A stretch of 45,704 nt of DNA from Clostridiales bacterium (GCA_012839235.1 DUNS01000104.1:1-45704), one strand, 5' to 3'; positions 16,784-25,134 are shown, numbered from the stretch's first letter. Translations and numbers: made by a program. The notes: a model not told the origin generated them from the sequence alone.

Positions 16784-17719
16784 TTATCTTAATGCAGATA
16801 CTGTAGCTTCTAATGAAGCTAGATCCTCCACATTATATATGCCTAGCTTACGGTCTATTTTCCTTACAAACCCTGATAATGTCCTACCAGGACCAATCTC
16901 CACAAAATTTTTAATTCCATCAGCAATCATTCTTCTGATGGTCTGCTCCCAGAGAACACTGCTCATTACCTGTCTATATAATAAATCTTTAACCTCATCC
17001 AAGCTTCCTATATAATCCCCATGAACATTGCTTATAACAGGGGTTACCATAGATGACAGAACAATCTTGTCAAGCTCAGCCTTAAGTTTTTCTGCAGCAG
17101 GTTTCAACATGGAAGTGTGAAAAGGTGCACTAACTGGAAGGTCAACCGCCTTTAAAGCTCCAGCCTCTACACAAAGCTTTTTAGTCTCCTCCACCGCTTC
17201 TATTTCTCCACCAATAACAATCTGTCCAGGACAATTAAAATTGGCTGCTTCAACTATTCCATATTTACTTCCTTCTTGGCAGGCTTTTACTAACTTTTCT
17301 TCAGATAGTCCCAGTATTGCTGTCATTTTCCCCAGCCCCTTAGGAACTGCTTCCTGCATATACCTACCTCTTTTTTGTACTAGAGGAGCTGCCTGTGATA
17401 ATGTTAATGCTCCACTAGCAGTAAGGGCGCTATATTCACCAAGACTTAATCCTGCCATTAGATCTGGGATAATATCATGTTGTGATAATACACTATAAGC
17501 TGCTATTGACATTGTAACTATAGCTGGCTGGGTATTTTCTGTTAGGTCCAATATACCCTTCTCACCATCAAATACCAATTTAGCCATATCCATGTTAAGG
17601 CTATCACTAGCTTCATCAAATGTTTTCTTAGCTATAGTAAAATTATCATATAGCTCCTTACCCATACCTACATACTGAGCTCCCTGTCCTGCGAACAAAA
17701 ATGCTGTCTTATCCTTCAT
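16784..17719 (-). CDS. fabD: Malonyl-CoA:ACP transacylase FabD
   Basis: This 311-residue transacylase loads malonate from CoA onto ACP. It begins MKDKTAFLFAGQGAQYVGMG, with the GQGAQ oxyanion loop (11-15), nucleophile Ser92 in GLSLGEYSAL and catalytic His201 in SAPFHTSML. An upstream in-frame ATG (17731) would add MVIS. ATG 17719 is preferred because the family starts there and it lies 13 bases after GAAAGG-CATGG. It follows fabK by 18 bases, so the two are co-translated. Confidence 0.95.
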   Translation of the reverse strand: MKDKTAFLFAGQGAQYVGMGKELYDNFTIAKKTFDEASDSLNMDMAKLVFDGEKGILDLTENTQPAIVTMSIAAYSVLSQHDIIPDLMAGLSLGEYSALTASGALTLSQAAPLVQKRGRYMQEAVPKGLGKMTAILGLSEEKLVKACQEGSKYGIVEAANFNCPGQIVIGGEIEAVEETKKLCVEAGALKAVDLPVSAPFHTSMLKPAAEKLKAELDKIVLSSMVTPVISNVHGDYIGSLDEVKDLLYRQVMSSVLWEQTIRRMIADGIKNFVEIGPGRTLSGFVRKIDRKLGIYNVEDLASLEATVSALR

Positions 17720-17737
17720 ACTAATAACCATGCCTTT

Positions 17738-18664
17738 CTAAAAGCTTGCTAGAAGCTTATCAGCCTCAGCAAACATTTCCTCGATTATCTCCTTACAGCT
17801 TTGCTCCTTTTTAACAAGGGCTGCAATCTGTCCTGCCATAACGCTACCATAATCCATATCTCCATCAACCACAGCACGGGCAAGAGCTCCAACTCCTAGC
17901 TTCTCTAATTCCTCTAGGGAGGCTTTATTAGCTTCAAGCTTTACATATTCCCTTGCAAGCTTATTCTTCATTATCCTTACGGGATGACCAGTGCTTCGAC
18001 CCGTCACAATAGTATCTATATCCTTGGCATTAATAATTTTCTGTTTGTAGTTAGGATGTATATTACATTCAGTGGCAGTTAAAAACCTTGTACCTACCTG
18101 TACTCCTTCAGCTCCTAACATGAATGCTGCTGCAAGACCTCGCCCATCTGCTATACCTCCAGCTGCAATAACAGGAACATCAACGGCATCTACTATTTGA
18201 GGAACTAAGGCCATTGTTGTAAGCTCACCAATATGTCCCCCAGCTTCTGTACCCTCAGCAACAACAGCATCTGCCCCACCACGAACCATTTTCTTTGCTA
18301 TTGCAACAGAAGGAACCACTGGTATAATCCTGATCCCATGTTCCTTCCACATAGGTATATATCTAGAAGGGGTGCCTGCTCCAGTTGTAACAACTTTAAC
18401 TCCCTCTTCACAAACCATGTGGGCTATTTCTTCAGAATAGGGGCTAAGTAGCATTATATTCACAGCAAAAGGTTTATCTGTTAATTCCTTTGTTTTTCTA
18501 ACTTCTTCCCTGACATAATCAGTTGGAGCAGTTCCACTGGCAATAATTCCAAGTCCCCCTGCCATCGAGACTGCACTTGCTAGGGAAGAATCAGAAATCC
18601 TTGCCATAGCTCCCTGAAATATCGGGTATTCTATATCTAGTAATTCACATATACGTGATTTCAT
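17738..18664 (-). CDS. fabK: Enoyl-ACP reductase II FabK (FMN)
   Basis: This 308-residue flavin-dependent enoyl-ACP reductase of the 2-nitropropane dioxygenase-like TIM-barrel family catalyses the last step of each elongation cycle. It begins MKSRICELLDIEYPIFQGAMARISD, then has AGGLGIIASG, EGTEAGGHIGE and PVIAAGGIADGRG, the FMN phosphate-binding segment. No FabI-type reductase is in the window, so FabK is the likely sole enoyl reductase, which usually means triclosan insensitivity. ATG 18664 fits the family start; GGAGG lies about 11 bases before it. It sits between acpP and fabD. Confidence 0.93.
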   Translation of the reverse strand: MKSRICELLDIEYPIFQGAMARISDSSLASAVSMAGGLGIIASGTAPTDYVREEVRKTKELTDKPFAVNIMLLSPYSEEIAHMVCEEGVKVVTTGAGTPSRYIPMWKEHGIRIIPVVPSVAIAKKMVRGGADAVVAEGTEAGGHIGELTTMALVPQIVDAVDVPVIAAGGIADGRGLAAAFMLGAEGVQVGTRFLTATECNIHPNYKQKIINAKDIDTIVTGRSTGHPVRIMKNKLAREYVKLEANKASLEELEKLGVGALARAVVDGDMDYGSVMAGQIAALVKKEQSCKEIIEEMFAEADKLLASF

Positions 18665-18709
18665 ATAATCTAAATCCTCCATATATAGTAAGCTAATATT
18701 AGATGTCAA

Positions 18710-18762
18710 AAGTCAGTAATTATTCTAGTTCTAATAGGAGAAGTATGATTAATTACTGACTT
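18710..18762 (-). repeat. Perfect hairpin between acpP and fabK
   Basis: AAGTCAGTAATTA and TAATTACTGACTT form a perfect 13-bp stem with a 27-base loop, 20 bases after the acpP stop. On the minus strand it ends CTTTTG, a poor T run. A partial terminator here would give more acpP than downstream mRNA, as acyl carrier protein is needed in excess. Confidence 0.6.
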
Positions 18763-18781
18763 CTAGCTCTTGAAATAGCAA

Positions 18782-19012
18782 TTAGTTGTTTCTTTTCTCA
18801 AGATATTTTTGGATATCTCCAATAGTATCGATTCCCTCTACGTCTTCTGTTGGGATCTCAATACCAAATTCCTCCTCAAGAGCCATAATGACCTGGAAAA
18901 GATCAAGTGAATCTGCATTCAAATCATTTTTCAGGGAAGTTGCTTCTGTAAGCTCCTCTTTTTCTACTCCTAGTTGCTCTGCTACTACCTCTTTTACTTT
19001 GTTAAAATCCAT
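18782..19012 (-). CDS. acpP: Acyl carrier protein
   Basis: This 76-residue acidic four-helix carrier holds growing acyl chains on a phosphopantetheine arm. The attachment site is Ser35 in NADSLDLFQ, followed by the usual MALEEEFGIEIP helix. Length and charge are typical. The start is ATG, 11 bases after AGAAAGG. It lies between fabH (115 bases upstream) and fabK, with a hairpin after it. No phosphopantetheinyl transferase gene is in the window. Confidence 0.96.
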   Translation of the reverse strand: MDFNKVKEVVAEQLGVEKEELTEATSLKNDLNADSLDLFQVIMALEEEFGIEIPTEDVEGIDTIGDIQKYLEKRNN

Positions 19013-19127
19013 GTTGTTTCCATCCTTTCTTGATAGCTAACCTACTATAATTGTTTTATCAATTTCTAAATAATTAGCTTTATATAAATAAGTTTCTTTC
19101 TTGGGCTGATATAGCCGGCTATTACTT

Positions 19128-20138
19128 TTAACTCCAGTCCAGTACAACTGCTCCGCTGGTCATACCTCCACCAAAACCTACAAGTATAACCTTGTCACCC
19201 TTACTTAGGCTACCTGCTCTTGATGCTTCATCAAGGGCTATCCCTATAGATGCAGATGATGTATTACCATAGCGATCCAAATTCATGAAAAACTTAGAGC
19301 TAGGTATATTGCAGTTCTTTGCAACTGCCTCTATTATCCTACTGTTAGCCTGGTGAGATATAATACATGATATATCCTCAGCCCTTAAGTCTGCCCTAAG
19401 TATAGCTTCTTTAATCAGTGCTGAGACATTGCGGACTGCATATTTAAACACTTCCTGTCCTTCCATCCTTATAACTGATGATTTCTTATTAAATCCCATA
19501 TCCTGCATACTTTGGGCAGCAGGCACAACATAAGGATTAGATATAGGCAATGCCTCACATTGTAAAATGGAGTGCTTTGATCCATCACTAGATAGTATGG
19601 ACGTAATGATTCCTTTATTATCCCCAGCTTCACTGGCTGACAGGACTACTGCCCCTGCTCCATCACCAAAGAGTACGCAGGTGGATCTATCCTCCCAGTC
19701 CAATATCTTAGATATAGCATCTACTCCTATTACAAGAGCCTTATTATACATACCTGTCTCAATAAATTGTGAGGCAGTAACAAGGGCATATACAAAGCCT
19801 GTACAAGCAGCATTGAGATCAAAAGCTGCTGCCCCATCTACCTTCAGTCTTCCCTGTACCATACATGCAGCTGAAGGCATAAAGTAATCCGGTGTAATCG
19901 TTGCACATATGATCAAATCAATGTCTTCAGGGTTAATATCAGCATTCTTTATAGCTGCTTTAGCAGCCTCATATGCCATGTCAGTTGTTGTATCCTTCGA
20001 AGATATTCTTCTTTCTTTAATTCCTGTTCGTGAACTTATCCATTCATCGCTAGTATCAACTAGTTTTGCTATATCATCATTGCTGATAATATTATCTGGT
20101 GCATAGCTTCCAGTTCCTATGATAACTGTTCGTCTCAT
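19128..20138 (-). CDS. fabH: 3-oxoacyl-ACP synthase III FabH
   Basis: This 336-residue initiating condensing enzyme joins acetyl-CoA (or a branched acyl-CoA) with malonyl-ACP. The Cys-His-Asn triad is complete: Cys112 in NAACTGFVYAL, His262 in ISHQANSRII and Asn292 in DRYGNTSSASIG. The start is ATG with GGAGG 9 bases before it. It is the first biosynthetic gene of the operon, 33 bases after fabT. Primer choice (straight or branched) cannot be read with confidence from the sequence. Confidence 0.95.
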   Translation of the reverse strand: MRRTVIIGTGSYAPDNIISNDDIAKLVDTSDEWISSRTGIKERRISSKDTTTDMAYEAAKAAIKNADINPEDIDLIICATITPDYFMPSAACMVQGRLKVDGAAAFDLNAACTGFVYALVTASQFIETGMYNKALVIGVDAISKILDWEDRSTCVLFGDGAGAVVLSASEAGDNKGIITSILSSDGSKHSILQCEALPISNPYVVPAAQSMQDMGFNKKSSVIRMEGQEVFKYAVRNVSALIKEAILRADLRAEDISCIISHQANSRIIEAVAKNCNIPSSKFFMNLDRYGNTSSASIGIALDEASRAGSLSKGDKVILVGFGGGMTSGAVVLDWS

Positions 20139-20171
20139 TATTTAGGCCCTCCTATAGCAAGAACGTATATA

Positions 20172-20636
20172 CTAACTATTTTCATTTTTCCCTAATATAT
20201 AGATATCCTTTAGATGATCATTAAGCTTTCTTAGTCCCGTGAGTAGGATTTCCTCCTCTTCAGGGGTAAATGCATCAATAATAGCGTGAACCATATCCAT
20301 ATGGAATTTTTCATGAATACGATAGGCTAGCTTCCCTCTTTTAGTCAGGCTGACATTGACAATTCTTCGATCAGCATTGCTACGACTACGTTCCATGTAT
20401 CCTTTTTTGACTAGTTTATCAACTGCTGTAGTCAAAGTACCCATGGTTATCTCTAAGGTCTGGGCAATTTCTGACATGGTCCTTGAACCATACATACCCA
20501 CCGCTTCAATTGTGTGGATTTCTGTTATAGATATGTCGCTGAAGGCACCATGCTTAATTGAATATTCTTCTATACGATTAATATCATCGTATATTTCTAC
20601 CAGCATGTTATTAATATCCTTCATTTTCTCTTTCAA
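20172..20636 (-). CDS. fabT: MarR-family regulator of fatty acid synthesis (FabT-like)
   Basis: This 154-residue winged-helix regulator has a recognition region SRTMSEIAQTLEITMGTLTTAVDKLVKKGYMERSRS and a wing with NADRRIVNVSLTKRG. Its place as first gene of an acc/fab operon, and the TTTGA-CAA-TCAAA palindrome at its own promoter, identify it as FabT-like. FabT of streptococci and lactococci represses the operon with acyl-ACP as co-repressor. The longest frame runs on to 20912 but enters element B and the promoter, so it cannot be right. TTG 20636 has AAGGAG 8 bases before it; ATG 20624 (MKDINNML) is the alternative. The function is inferred from context. Confidence 0.88.
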   Translation of the reverse strand: MKEKMKDINNMLVEIYDDINRIEEYSIKHGAFSDISITEIHTIEAVGMYGSRTMSEIAQTLEITMGTLTTAVDKLVKKGYMERSRSNADRRIVNVSLTKRGKLAYRIHEKFHMDMVHAIIDAFTPEEEEILLTGLRKLNDHLKDIYILGKNENS

Positions 20637-20676
20637 GTAATTCACTCCTTCATAGTAATTGCTTTGCAATACAAAT

Positions 20677-20693
20677 AGTTTGACAATCAAAAT
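20677..20693 (-). promoter_or_regulatory. FabT-type operator
   Basis: The palindrome TTTGA-CAA-TCAAA (20679-20691) matches the FabT box TTTGA-TTA-TCAAA in both arms and spacing. It begins at the -10 box of the fabT promoter and covers the start of transcription, an ideal repressor position. It is the only strong copy found in the operon. Confidence 0.8.
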
Positions 20694-20720
20694 AATAAAC
20701 CATTTGAGACTATATGTCAA
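20692..20720 (-). promoter_or_regulatory. Promoter of the fab/acc operon
   Basis: On the minus strand TTGACA (20715-20720, perfect) and TATTAT (20692-20697) are separated by 17 bases. This is one of the best promoters in the window. It lies about 55 bases before the fabT start and 28 bases from the end of element B. Confidence 0.85.
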
Positions 20721-20747
20721 TATATTTGTATAAATATTAAGTTGTGA

Positions 20748-20954
20748 GGTTACAATTCTGCCCATTAATGTAACGAAAAGGACCTGGGGAGAGAAATGTT
20801 CCCATTGTGAGACGCTCTCGCTTAGTTCCATTCGTAGCGGATACGTAAGAACACATAGAACGTGTTCTAAGTACCGACGAATGCAAATACTCACCATGGG
20901 AATCATTTTCACCCTGGTCCTTACTTTAGACTTTATGTAGGCAAAATTGTAACC
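20748..20954 (-). repeat. Structured repeat element, copy B
   Basis: Copy B, with the conserved core on the minus strand (20807-20894). The closing stem is GTGAG/CTCAC instead of the GCAAC/GTTGC of A and C. The inner stem is CATTCG/CGAATG. The core keeps CGTCGGTACTTA, the GAACAC...GTGTTC hairpin and AAGCGAGAGCGT. The outer arms pair over about 65 bases (GGTTACAATT-TGCC, AGGACC-GGG, TTCCCAT-GTGA) but are largely unlike those of A and C. Pairing kept while sequence changes is strong evidence of selection on structure. It ends 28 bases upstream of the operon's -35 box. Confidence 0.75.
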
Positions 20955-20969
20955 AATATAGGTAATAAG

Positions 20970-21018
20970 AAAACCAAGAACATAGACTTATGGTTAGTAT
21001 GTTTATATCCCTGGTTTT
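20970..21018 (+). repeat. Hairpin between elements B and C
   Basis: AAAACCA-G pairs with C-TGGTTTT and, inside it, AACATA pairs with TATGTT. Read on the plus strand the stem runs into TTTTTAA, terminator-like. No plus-strand gene precedes it, so its role is unclear. Confidence 0.4.
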
Positions 21019-21059
21019 TAACTCTTGGGAAATATTATTGAAGCTAAGCTACAAAAGCA

Positions 21060-21260
21060 CTTTGTTGATTTGCATACAAGAAGTATATCTTAAGTAATAA
21101 AAAACATATCTCGAGGCGCAACTGTTTTAAGTCGTCGGTACTTAGAACACGTATTTTGTGTTCTTACGTACCGCTACGTACTTAAATCAAGTGAGAACGT
21201 GTTGCGCCTGAAATATGTTTTTTCATTGCTTATATAAACGTAAAAATGCAATCAACAAAG
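21060..21260 (+). repeat. Structured repeat element, copy C
   Basis: Copy C, with the core on the plus strand (21118-21205). The closing stem is GCAAC/GTTGC and the inner stem TTTAAGT/ACTTAAA. It has CGTCGGTACTTA, the GAACAC...GTGTTC hairpin, a variable ACGTA-CCGC-TACGT hairpin and AAGTGAGAACGT. In that last motif both sides of the two-base-pair stem differ from A and B (GC-GAGA-GC becomes GT-GAGA-AC), a compensated change around a GNRA-type loop. The outer arms (CTTTGTTGATTTGCA at 21060-21074 against 21247-21260; AAAAACATAT-TC-GGCGC near the core) resemble those of A. It lies 21 bases after glnN and could also act as its terminator. Elements B and C, with the hairpin between, fill the 645-base gap before glnN. 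Confidence 0.75.
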
Positions 21261-21281
21261 TACTTGCACCAGCTGCTTCTG

Positions 21282-23390
21282 TTAGATTTCGAACAGCAAC
21301 TCCCCATAAGTCGGAACTGGCCATAGTTCTTTGTCTACGATTAGTTCTAGGGAATCTATTATAACTCGTAAGTTGTTCATGGCTGGTATGACCATGTCTT
21401 TGAAGTAGGTTGCTCTTTCAACACCATCCTTCTTTGATACTGCTACACTTACTTGAATTAATAGTTCTTTATTAGCTAACTCTGCTTGAGATAAGAAGTT
21501 CAAGGTTTCCTGTAATAATTCCTTTTGAACCTCAACATTAGCATCTGGTAGAGCTTGCTTTATGGAATTAATAGAGTCAGCCAAACATCTGGTATACTTG
21601 ATTACAGCAGGTATATACTGCTGGTTAGTCATATATATCATAGTTCTGGCTTCAATATTAATTGTCTTTGAATAGCTTTCATATAAAACCTCAGATCTAG
21701 AATGAAGTTCATTGGAATTAAATACATGGTGCTTACCAAACAGCTCAATGGTCTTGTCCGTTGTCAGAGCTGGAATAGCATCCACCATAGTTCTAATATT
21801 AGGTAGACCTCTCTTATTAGCCTCCTTCACCCATTCCTCAGAATAACCATTACCATTAAATACAATACGATTATGATCTGTACAGGACTTTTTAATTAAA
21901 TCATGGACAGCTAGGTCAAAGTTATCAGCACTTTCTAGCTCATCTGCCATATCCTTAAGTACATCTGCAACTATAGTATTGAGGACTGTATTAGTCATAG
22001 CTACTGACATAGATGATGCTACCATACGGAATTCAAACTTATTACCTGTAAATGCAAATGGTGATGTACGATTACGATCAGCTGCATCCTTTTTAAATTC
22101 TGGAATGGTATGTACACCTACATTAAATCTACCACCATCTTTACAGCTTCTAGCTTCACCAGTCTCAATTAATTGATTAAGAACGTCCTCTAGTTGGGAA
22201 CCTACATATACGGATATTATAGCAGGAGGGGCTTCATTCCCACCTAATCGATGATCATTACCAGGATTACTGGCCGATATACGAAGAAGCTCAGGATGTT
22301 CATCAACCGCCTGCAAAACAGCTGCAAAAAATAAAAGAAACTGAATATTTTCATGAGGTGTCTTACCTGGTTCCAAAAGATTCTTACCTGTATTAGTTAG
22401 AAGTGACCAGTTATTATGCTTTCCAGAGCCATTAACACCTGCAAATGGTTTCTCATGAAGGAGGCAAGCTAGACCGTGACGATTAGCAACCTTCTTCATA
22501 CATTCCATAATTAGTTGGTTATGGTCCGTCGCTATATTACCAGTTGTGAATATTGGGGCTAGCTCATGCTGAGCTGGAGCAGCTTCATTGTGCTGGGTCT
22601 TCGCAGCAACTCCCATCTTCCAAAGCTCAGTGTTTAGCTCACCCATAAAGGACGCCACTCTTTCAGTAAGACTTCCATAATAATGATCGTCCATTTCCTG
22701 ACCCTTTGGAGGCATAGCGCCAAACAAGGTCCTTCCAGTAAAGATCAAGTCATCTCTCTTAAGATACTTAGCTTTATCTACTAAGAAATATTCCTGCTCA
22801 GGACCAACAGAGGTAGTAACCTTATTCACGTCCTCATTACCAAATAACCTGCATATTCTAACAGCCTGTTTACTAATGGCTTCCATAGATCTAAGTAGAG
22901 GGGTCTTCATATCCAGGGCCTCTCCTGTATATGAACAAAAGGCAGTAGGAATACATAAGGTAACACCGGCTGAAGTCTCTCTTAAAAAAGCTGGGGAAGT
23001 ACAATCCCATGCAGTATATCCTCTTGCCTCAAAGGTTGCTCTTAATCCTCCTGAGGGGAATGAAGAAGCATCTGGCTCCCCCTTTACTAACTCCTTACCA
23101 GAGAACTCCATAATAATCTTACCATCACTGGTAGGGCTTATAAAGGAATCATGCTTCTCAGCGGTAATTCCTGTCATAGGCTGGAACCAATGGGTATAGT
23201 GGGTAGCTCCTCTATCAATTGCCCAGTCCTTCATGGCATTGGCAACTATTTCTGCAACGCCTGAATCTAAGTCCTCACCATTTTCAATGGTTTTCTTAAG
23301 AGCCGCATATGTTTTCTTTGGCAATCTCTCTGCCATTTTTGCATCATTAAATACATCAATTGCAAAAATATCTGTTAGCTTTTCTTCCAT
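21282..23390 (-). CDS. glnN: Glutamine synthetase type III
   Basis: This 702-residue GSIII makes glutamine from glutamate, ammonia and ATP. The length separates it from GSI (about 450 residues). Visible are the N-terminal GSIII-specific part ([14 protein letters not shown]), the metal-binding [24 protein letters not shown], the [15 protein letters not shown] loop and [14 protein letters not shown]. The start is ATG, 12 bases after GAAAGG-CAAGG. It follows a YesL-like gene by 25 bases, and element C lies just downstream. GSIII is common in Bacteroidetes and some clostridia. No PII gene or glutamine riboswitch is evident nearby. Confidence 0.95.
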   Translation of the reverse strand: MEEKLTDIFAIDVFNDAKMAERLPKKTYAALKKTIENGEDLDSGVAEIVANAMKDWAIDRGATHYTHWFQPMTGITAEKHDSFISPTSDGKIIMEFSGKELVKGEPDASSFPSGGLRATFEARGYTAWDCTSPAFLRETSAGVTLCIPTAFCSYTGEALDMKTPLLRSMEAISKQAVRICRLFGNEDVNKVTTSVGPEQEYFLVDKAKYLKRDDLIFTGRTLFGAMPPKGQEMDDHYYGSLTERVASFMGELNTELWKMGVAAKTQHNEAAPAQHELAPIFTTGNIATDHNQLIMECMKKVANRHGLACLLHEKPFAGVNGSGKHNNWSLLTNTGKNLLEPGKTPHENIQFLLFFAAVLQAVDEHPELLRISASNPGNDHRLGGNEAPPAIISVYVGSQLEDVLNQLIETGEARSCKDGGRFNVGVHTIPEFKKDAADRNRTSPFAFTGNKFEFRMVASSMSVAMTNTVLNTIVADVLKDMADELESADNFDLAVHDLIKKSCTDHNRIVFNGNGYSEEWVKEANKRGLPNIRTMVDAIPALTTDKTIELFGKHHVFNSNELHSRSEVLYESYSKTINIEARTMIYMTNQQYIPAVIKYTRCLADSINSIKQALPDANVEVQKELLQETLNFLSQAELANKELLIQVSVAVSKKDGVERATYFKDMVIPAMNNLRVIIDSLELIVDKELWPVPTYGELLFEI

Positions 23391-23415
23391 ATTATAACCT
23401 TGCCTTTCCGAAAGA

Positions 23416-24072
23416 TTATTCTAAATACCACTCATCAATACCGGTTTCCTCTCCGGCCCCTTGTGATTCTGGCATGTATTTTTTAAATATTCTTTCCATC
23501 AGTAAGGAAATTATTAATGTCGCTCCTGCTGGAATAATAAAAATCAAAATCGGCATAAAGAAAATTCCTATAGCACAGATAGCAATAATTGCAAACATCA
23601 CAACTGTGGAAGGGAGATGTCTCACCGACATAAATAATGCTGCCTTAAACAACTGCTTTATTGTCATCTCAAATCTAGATAAGATAGGAAATACATAAAT
23701 TGAAAAACAGATAAACATAACTGAAAGAGCTATAAATATACCTAATAATATGGAGCCGTTCTCTATTGCACTGGTGTTCATCCAAGCCCATAATATATCA
23801 AATCCTAAAAATAAAGCAATTATAGTCATAATAACCCCAGAGATTGCTCCCCTCTTAAAGTTCTGTTTGAAGGATTTGAAGAATTCCCTAAATAAATATC
23901 CTCTTTCTCTACGAATAGCTTTTACTGTTGTATAATAAAGAGCTGTTGTAGCTGGCCCGATTGTAATTATTGGTATGCAAATAAAAAACCAGATTACACT
24001 TAATATAATTATATCAGTCAATTTACTTAGTGTTGTAAAAAAACCATTCTCTAGATTAAAAAAACCACTCAT
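23416..24072 (-). CDS. YesL-like (DUF624) membrane protein
   Basis: This 218-residue protein has about five hydrophobic segments. The N-terminal pattern is of the DUF624/YesL family: [25 protein letters not shown], then [30 protein letters not shown], a conserved cytoplasmic loop. Family members often sit with carbohydrate ABC transporter genes, but here it is 25 bases upstream of glnN and probably shares its mRNA. Its function is unknown. The start has GGGAG, 7 bases before ATG. The link to nitrogen metabolism is positional only. Confidence 0.8.
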   Translation of the reverse strand: MSGFFNLENGFFTTLSKLTDIIILSVIWFFICIPIITIGPATTALYYTTVKAIRRERGYLFREFFKSFKQNFKRGAISGVIMTIIALFLGFDILWAWMNTSAIENGSILLGIFIALSVMFICFSIYVFPILSRFEMTIKQLFKAALFMSVRHLPSTVVMFAIIAICAIGIFFMPILIFIIPAGATLIISLLMERIFKKYMPESQGAGEETGIDEWYLE

Positions 24073-24145
24073 TTGTCATTCTCCCTTGTACTCATTTCTC
24101 TATATTCTAACACAATATCTCAATAGAGAAAAGTGAAATTATTCA

Positions 24146-24257
24146 CGAATAAGCAGATTGGTCCATAAAAATCAAGGATTTTATCAGACTTGTTTCAATA
24201 AAACTCATGAATTTTTCCGATAGGTACTACTGTAATAAGTTCATAATCTGCAAATTC
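24146..24257. repeat. Palindromic element D1, upstream of the YesL/glnN pair
   Basis: The ends are inverted repeats (CGAATAAGCAGATT at 24146-24159; AATCTGCAAATTC at 24245-24257). An inner AAAATC-AAG-GATTTT hairpin is present. The left end (CGAATAAGCAGATT-GGTCCATA) matches the reversed right end of D2. There is no coding capacity. With the terminator that follows, it fills the 306-base gap between rubrerythrin and the YesL gene. Confidence 0.6.
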
Positions 24258-24286
24258 AGGATAAATAAACACTGTTACTATATTAA

Positions 24287-24333
24287 TAGAACCTATAGCA
24301 AGTAACGAGTCCGTTAGTCTACTATAGGTTCTA
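24287..24333 (-). terminator. Probable rubrerythrin terminator
   Basis: TAGAACCTATAG and CTATAGGTTCTA form a perfect 12-bp stem 46 bases after the rubrerythrin stop. A small AACG-GACT-CGTT hairpin lies within the loop. The following T run is weak. Confidence 0.5.
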
Positions 24334-24378
24334 GTATAATACTTATTAGTATTAATATTATCTAGAAATTTCTATCTT

Positions 24379-24972
24379 CTAGTAGCAATCATCAAGCAAT
24401 TGGAAATATGCTCTAGAATGATTACAAGCTGGGCATAATTCTGGGGCTTCATCACCCTCATGAATATATCCGCAGTTTAAACATTTCCAGAATACCTTAC
24501 CATCTTTCTTAAACACAGTACCATTCTCAATATTCTCAAGAAGCTTACGATATCTAGCCTCATGATGTGCTTCTACTTTAGCAATGTTTAAGAAGCTTTC
24601 AGCGATATCTTCAAAACCTTCCTCTTTAGCAGTTTTAGCAAATGCAGGATAATCAATTTCAGCTTCTTCATGCTCACCATCAGCTGCAGATTTAAGATTA
24701 GCTTTTGTATCTCCATATGCAAATGGATATGTTGCATTAATGTCAACAGGTGCTGGATTCTCACCATCGAGATACTTTAATGCATGCTTCATGAATACCT
24801 TAGCGTGTTCTTTCTCATTCTCTGCAGTCTCTAAAAATATATTCTGAATCTGCTTATAGCCTTCCTTGCCAGCAACTGAAGCAAAGTAGGTGTATCTGAG
24901 TCTAGCCTGAGCCTCTCCAGCAAAAGACTTCATTAGGTTTTCAAGTGTCTTAGTTCCTCGTAAATTCGCCAT
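24379..24972 (-). CDS. rbr: Rubrerythrin
   Basis: This 197-residue non-heme iron peroxidase removes hydrogen peroxide in anaerobes, with electrons from rubredoxin or a reductase. The ferritin-like domain has the diiron Glu ligands in FAGEAQARLRY, ETAENEKEHAKVF and IAKVEAHHEARYRKLL. The C-terminal rubredoxin domain has WKCLNCGY and ELCPACNHSRAYF, four Cys for one iron. ATG 24972 is used, because the two TTG codons before it lie too close to GAAAGG-AAGG. It stands alone and is bracketed by palindromic elements D1 and D2. No clear PerR box was found. Confidence 0.95.
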   Translation of the reverse strand: MANLRGTKTLENLMKSFAGEAQARLRYTYFASVAGKEGYKQIQNIFLETAENEKEHAKVFMKHALKYLDGENPAPVDINATYPFAYGDTKANLKSAADGEHEEAEIDYPAFAKTAKEEGFEDIAESFLNIAKVEAHHEARYRKLLENIENGTVFKKDGKVFWKCLNCGYIHEGDEAPELCPACNHSRAYFQLLDDCY

Positions 24973-25006
24973 CAACAAATCCTTCCTTTCATCAAAGAGT
25001 TATATT

Positions 25007-25134
25007 AATAAGCAGATTAGGAGCTCAAATGCTGCGCATTTTCGCTCACGTTACACTTATCCATCCTATCCATAGACTTTCTTCAAGCAAGCTTGAGAAA
25101 GTCTCTATATAGTATGGACTAATCTGTTTATTCG
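25007..25134. repeat. Palindromic element D2, upstream of rubrerythrin
   Basis: Terminal inverted repeats AATAAGCAGATTAG (25007-25020) and CTAATCTGTTTATTCG (25119-25134) enclose a strong hairpin (AGACTTTCT, CAAGC, GCTTG, GAAAGTCT, about 25076-25104). Reversed, its right end matches the left end of D1. Its left end lies directly before the likely rubrerythrin -10 (TATAAC on the minus strand), so the element may supply part of that promoter. Confidence 0.6.

Noticed and set aside
19013-19127. A second FabT box before acpP
   Set aside because: ATTG-ATAAAA-CAAT is an inverted repeat, but its spacing and sequence do not match the TTTGA-N3-TCAAA box.
20637-20912. Upstream extension of the MarR gene as one longer protein
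   Set aside because: The frame stays open by chance, but it runs through the operator, promoter and element B. The MarR fold begins only near 20636, where a ribosome binding site is present.
11118-21260. Elements A-C as parts of a complete insertion sequence
   Set aside because: No transposase, reverse transcriptase or HNH/TnpB-like frame lies inside or between the elements. At most they could be non-autonomous.
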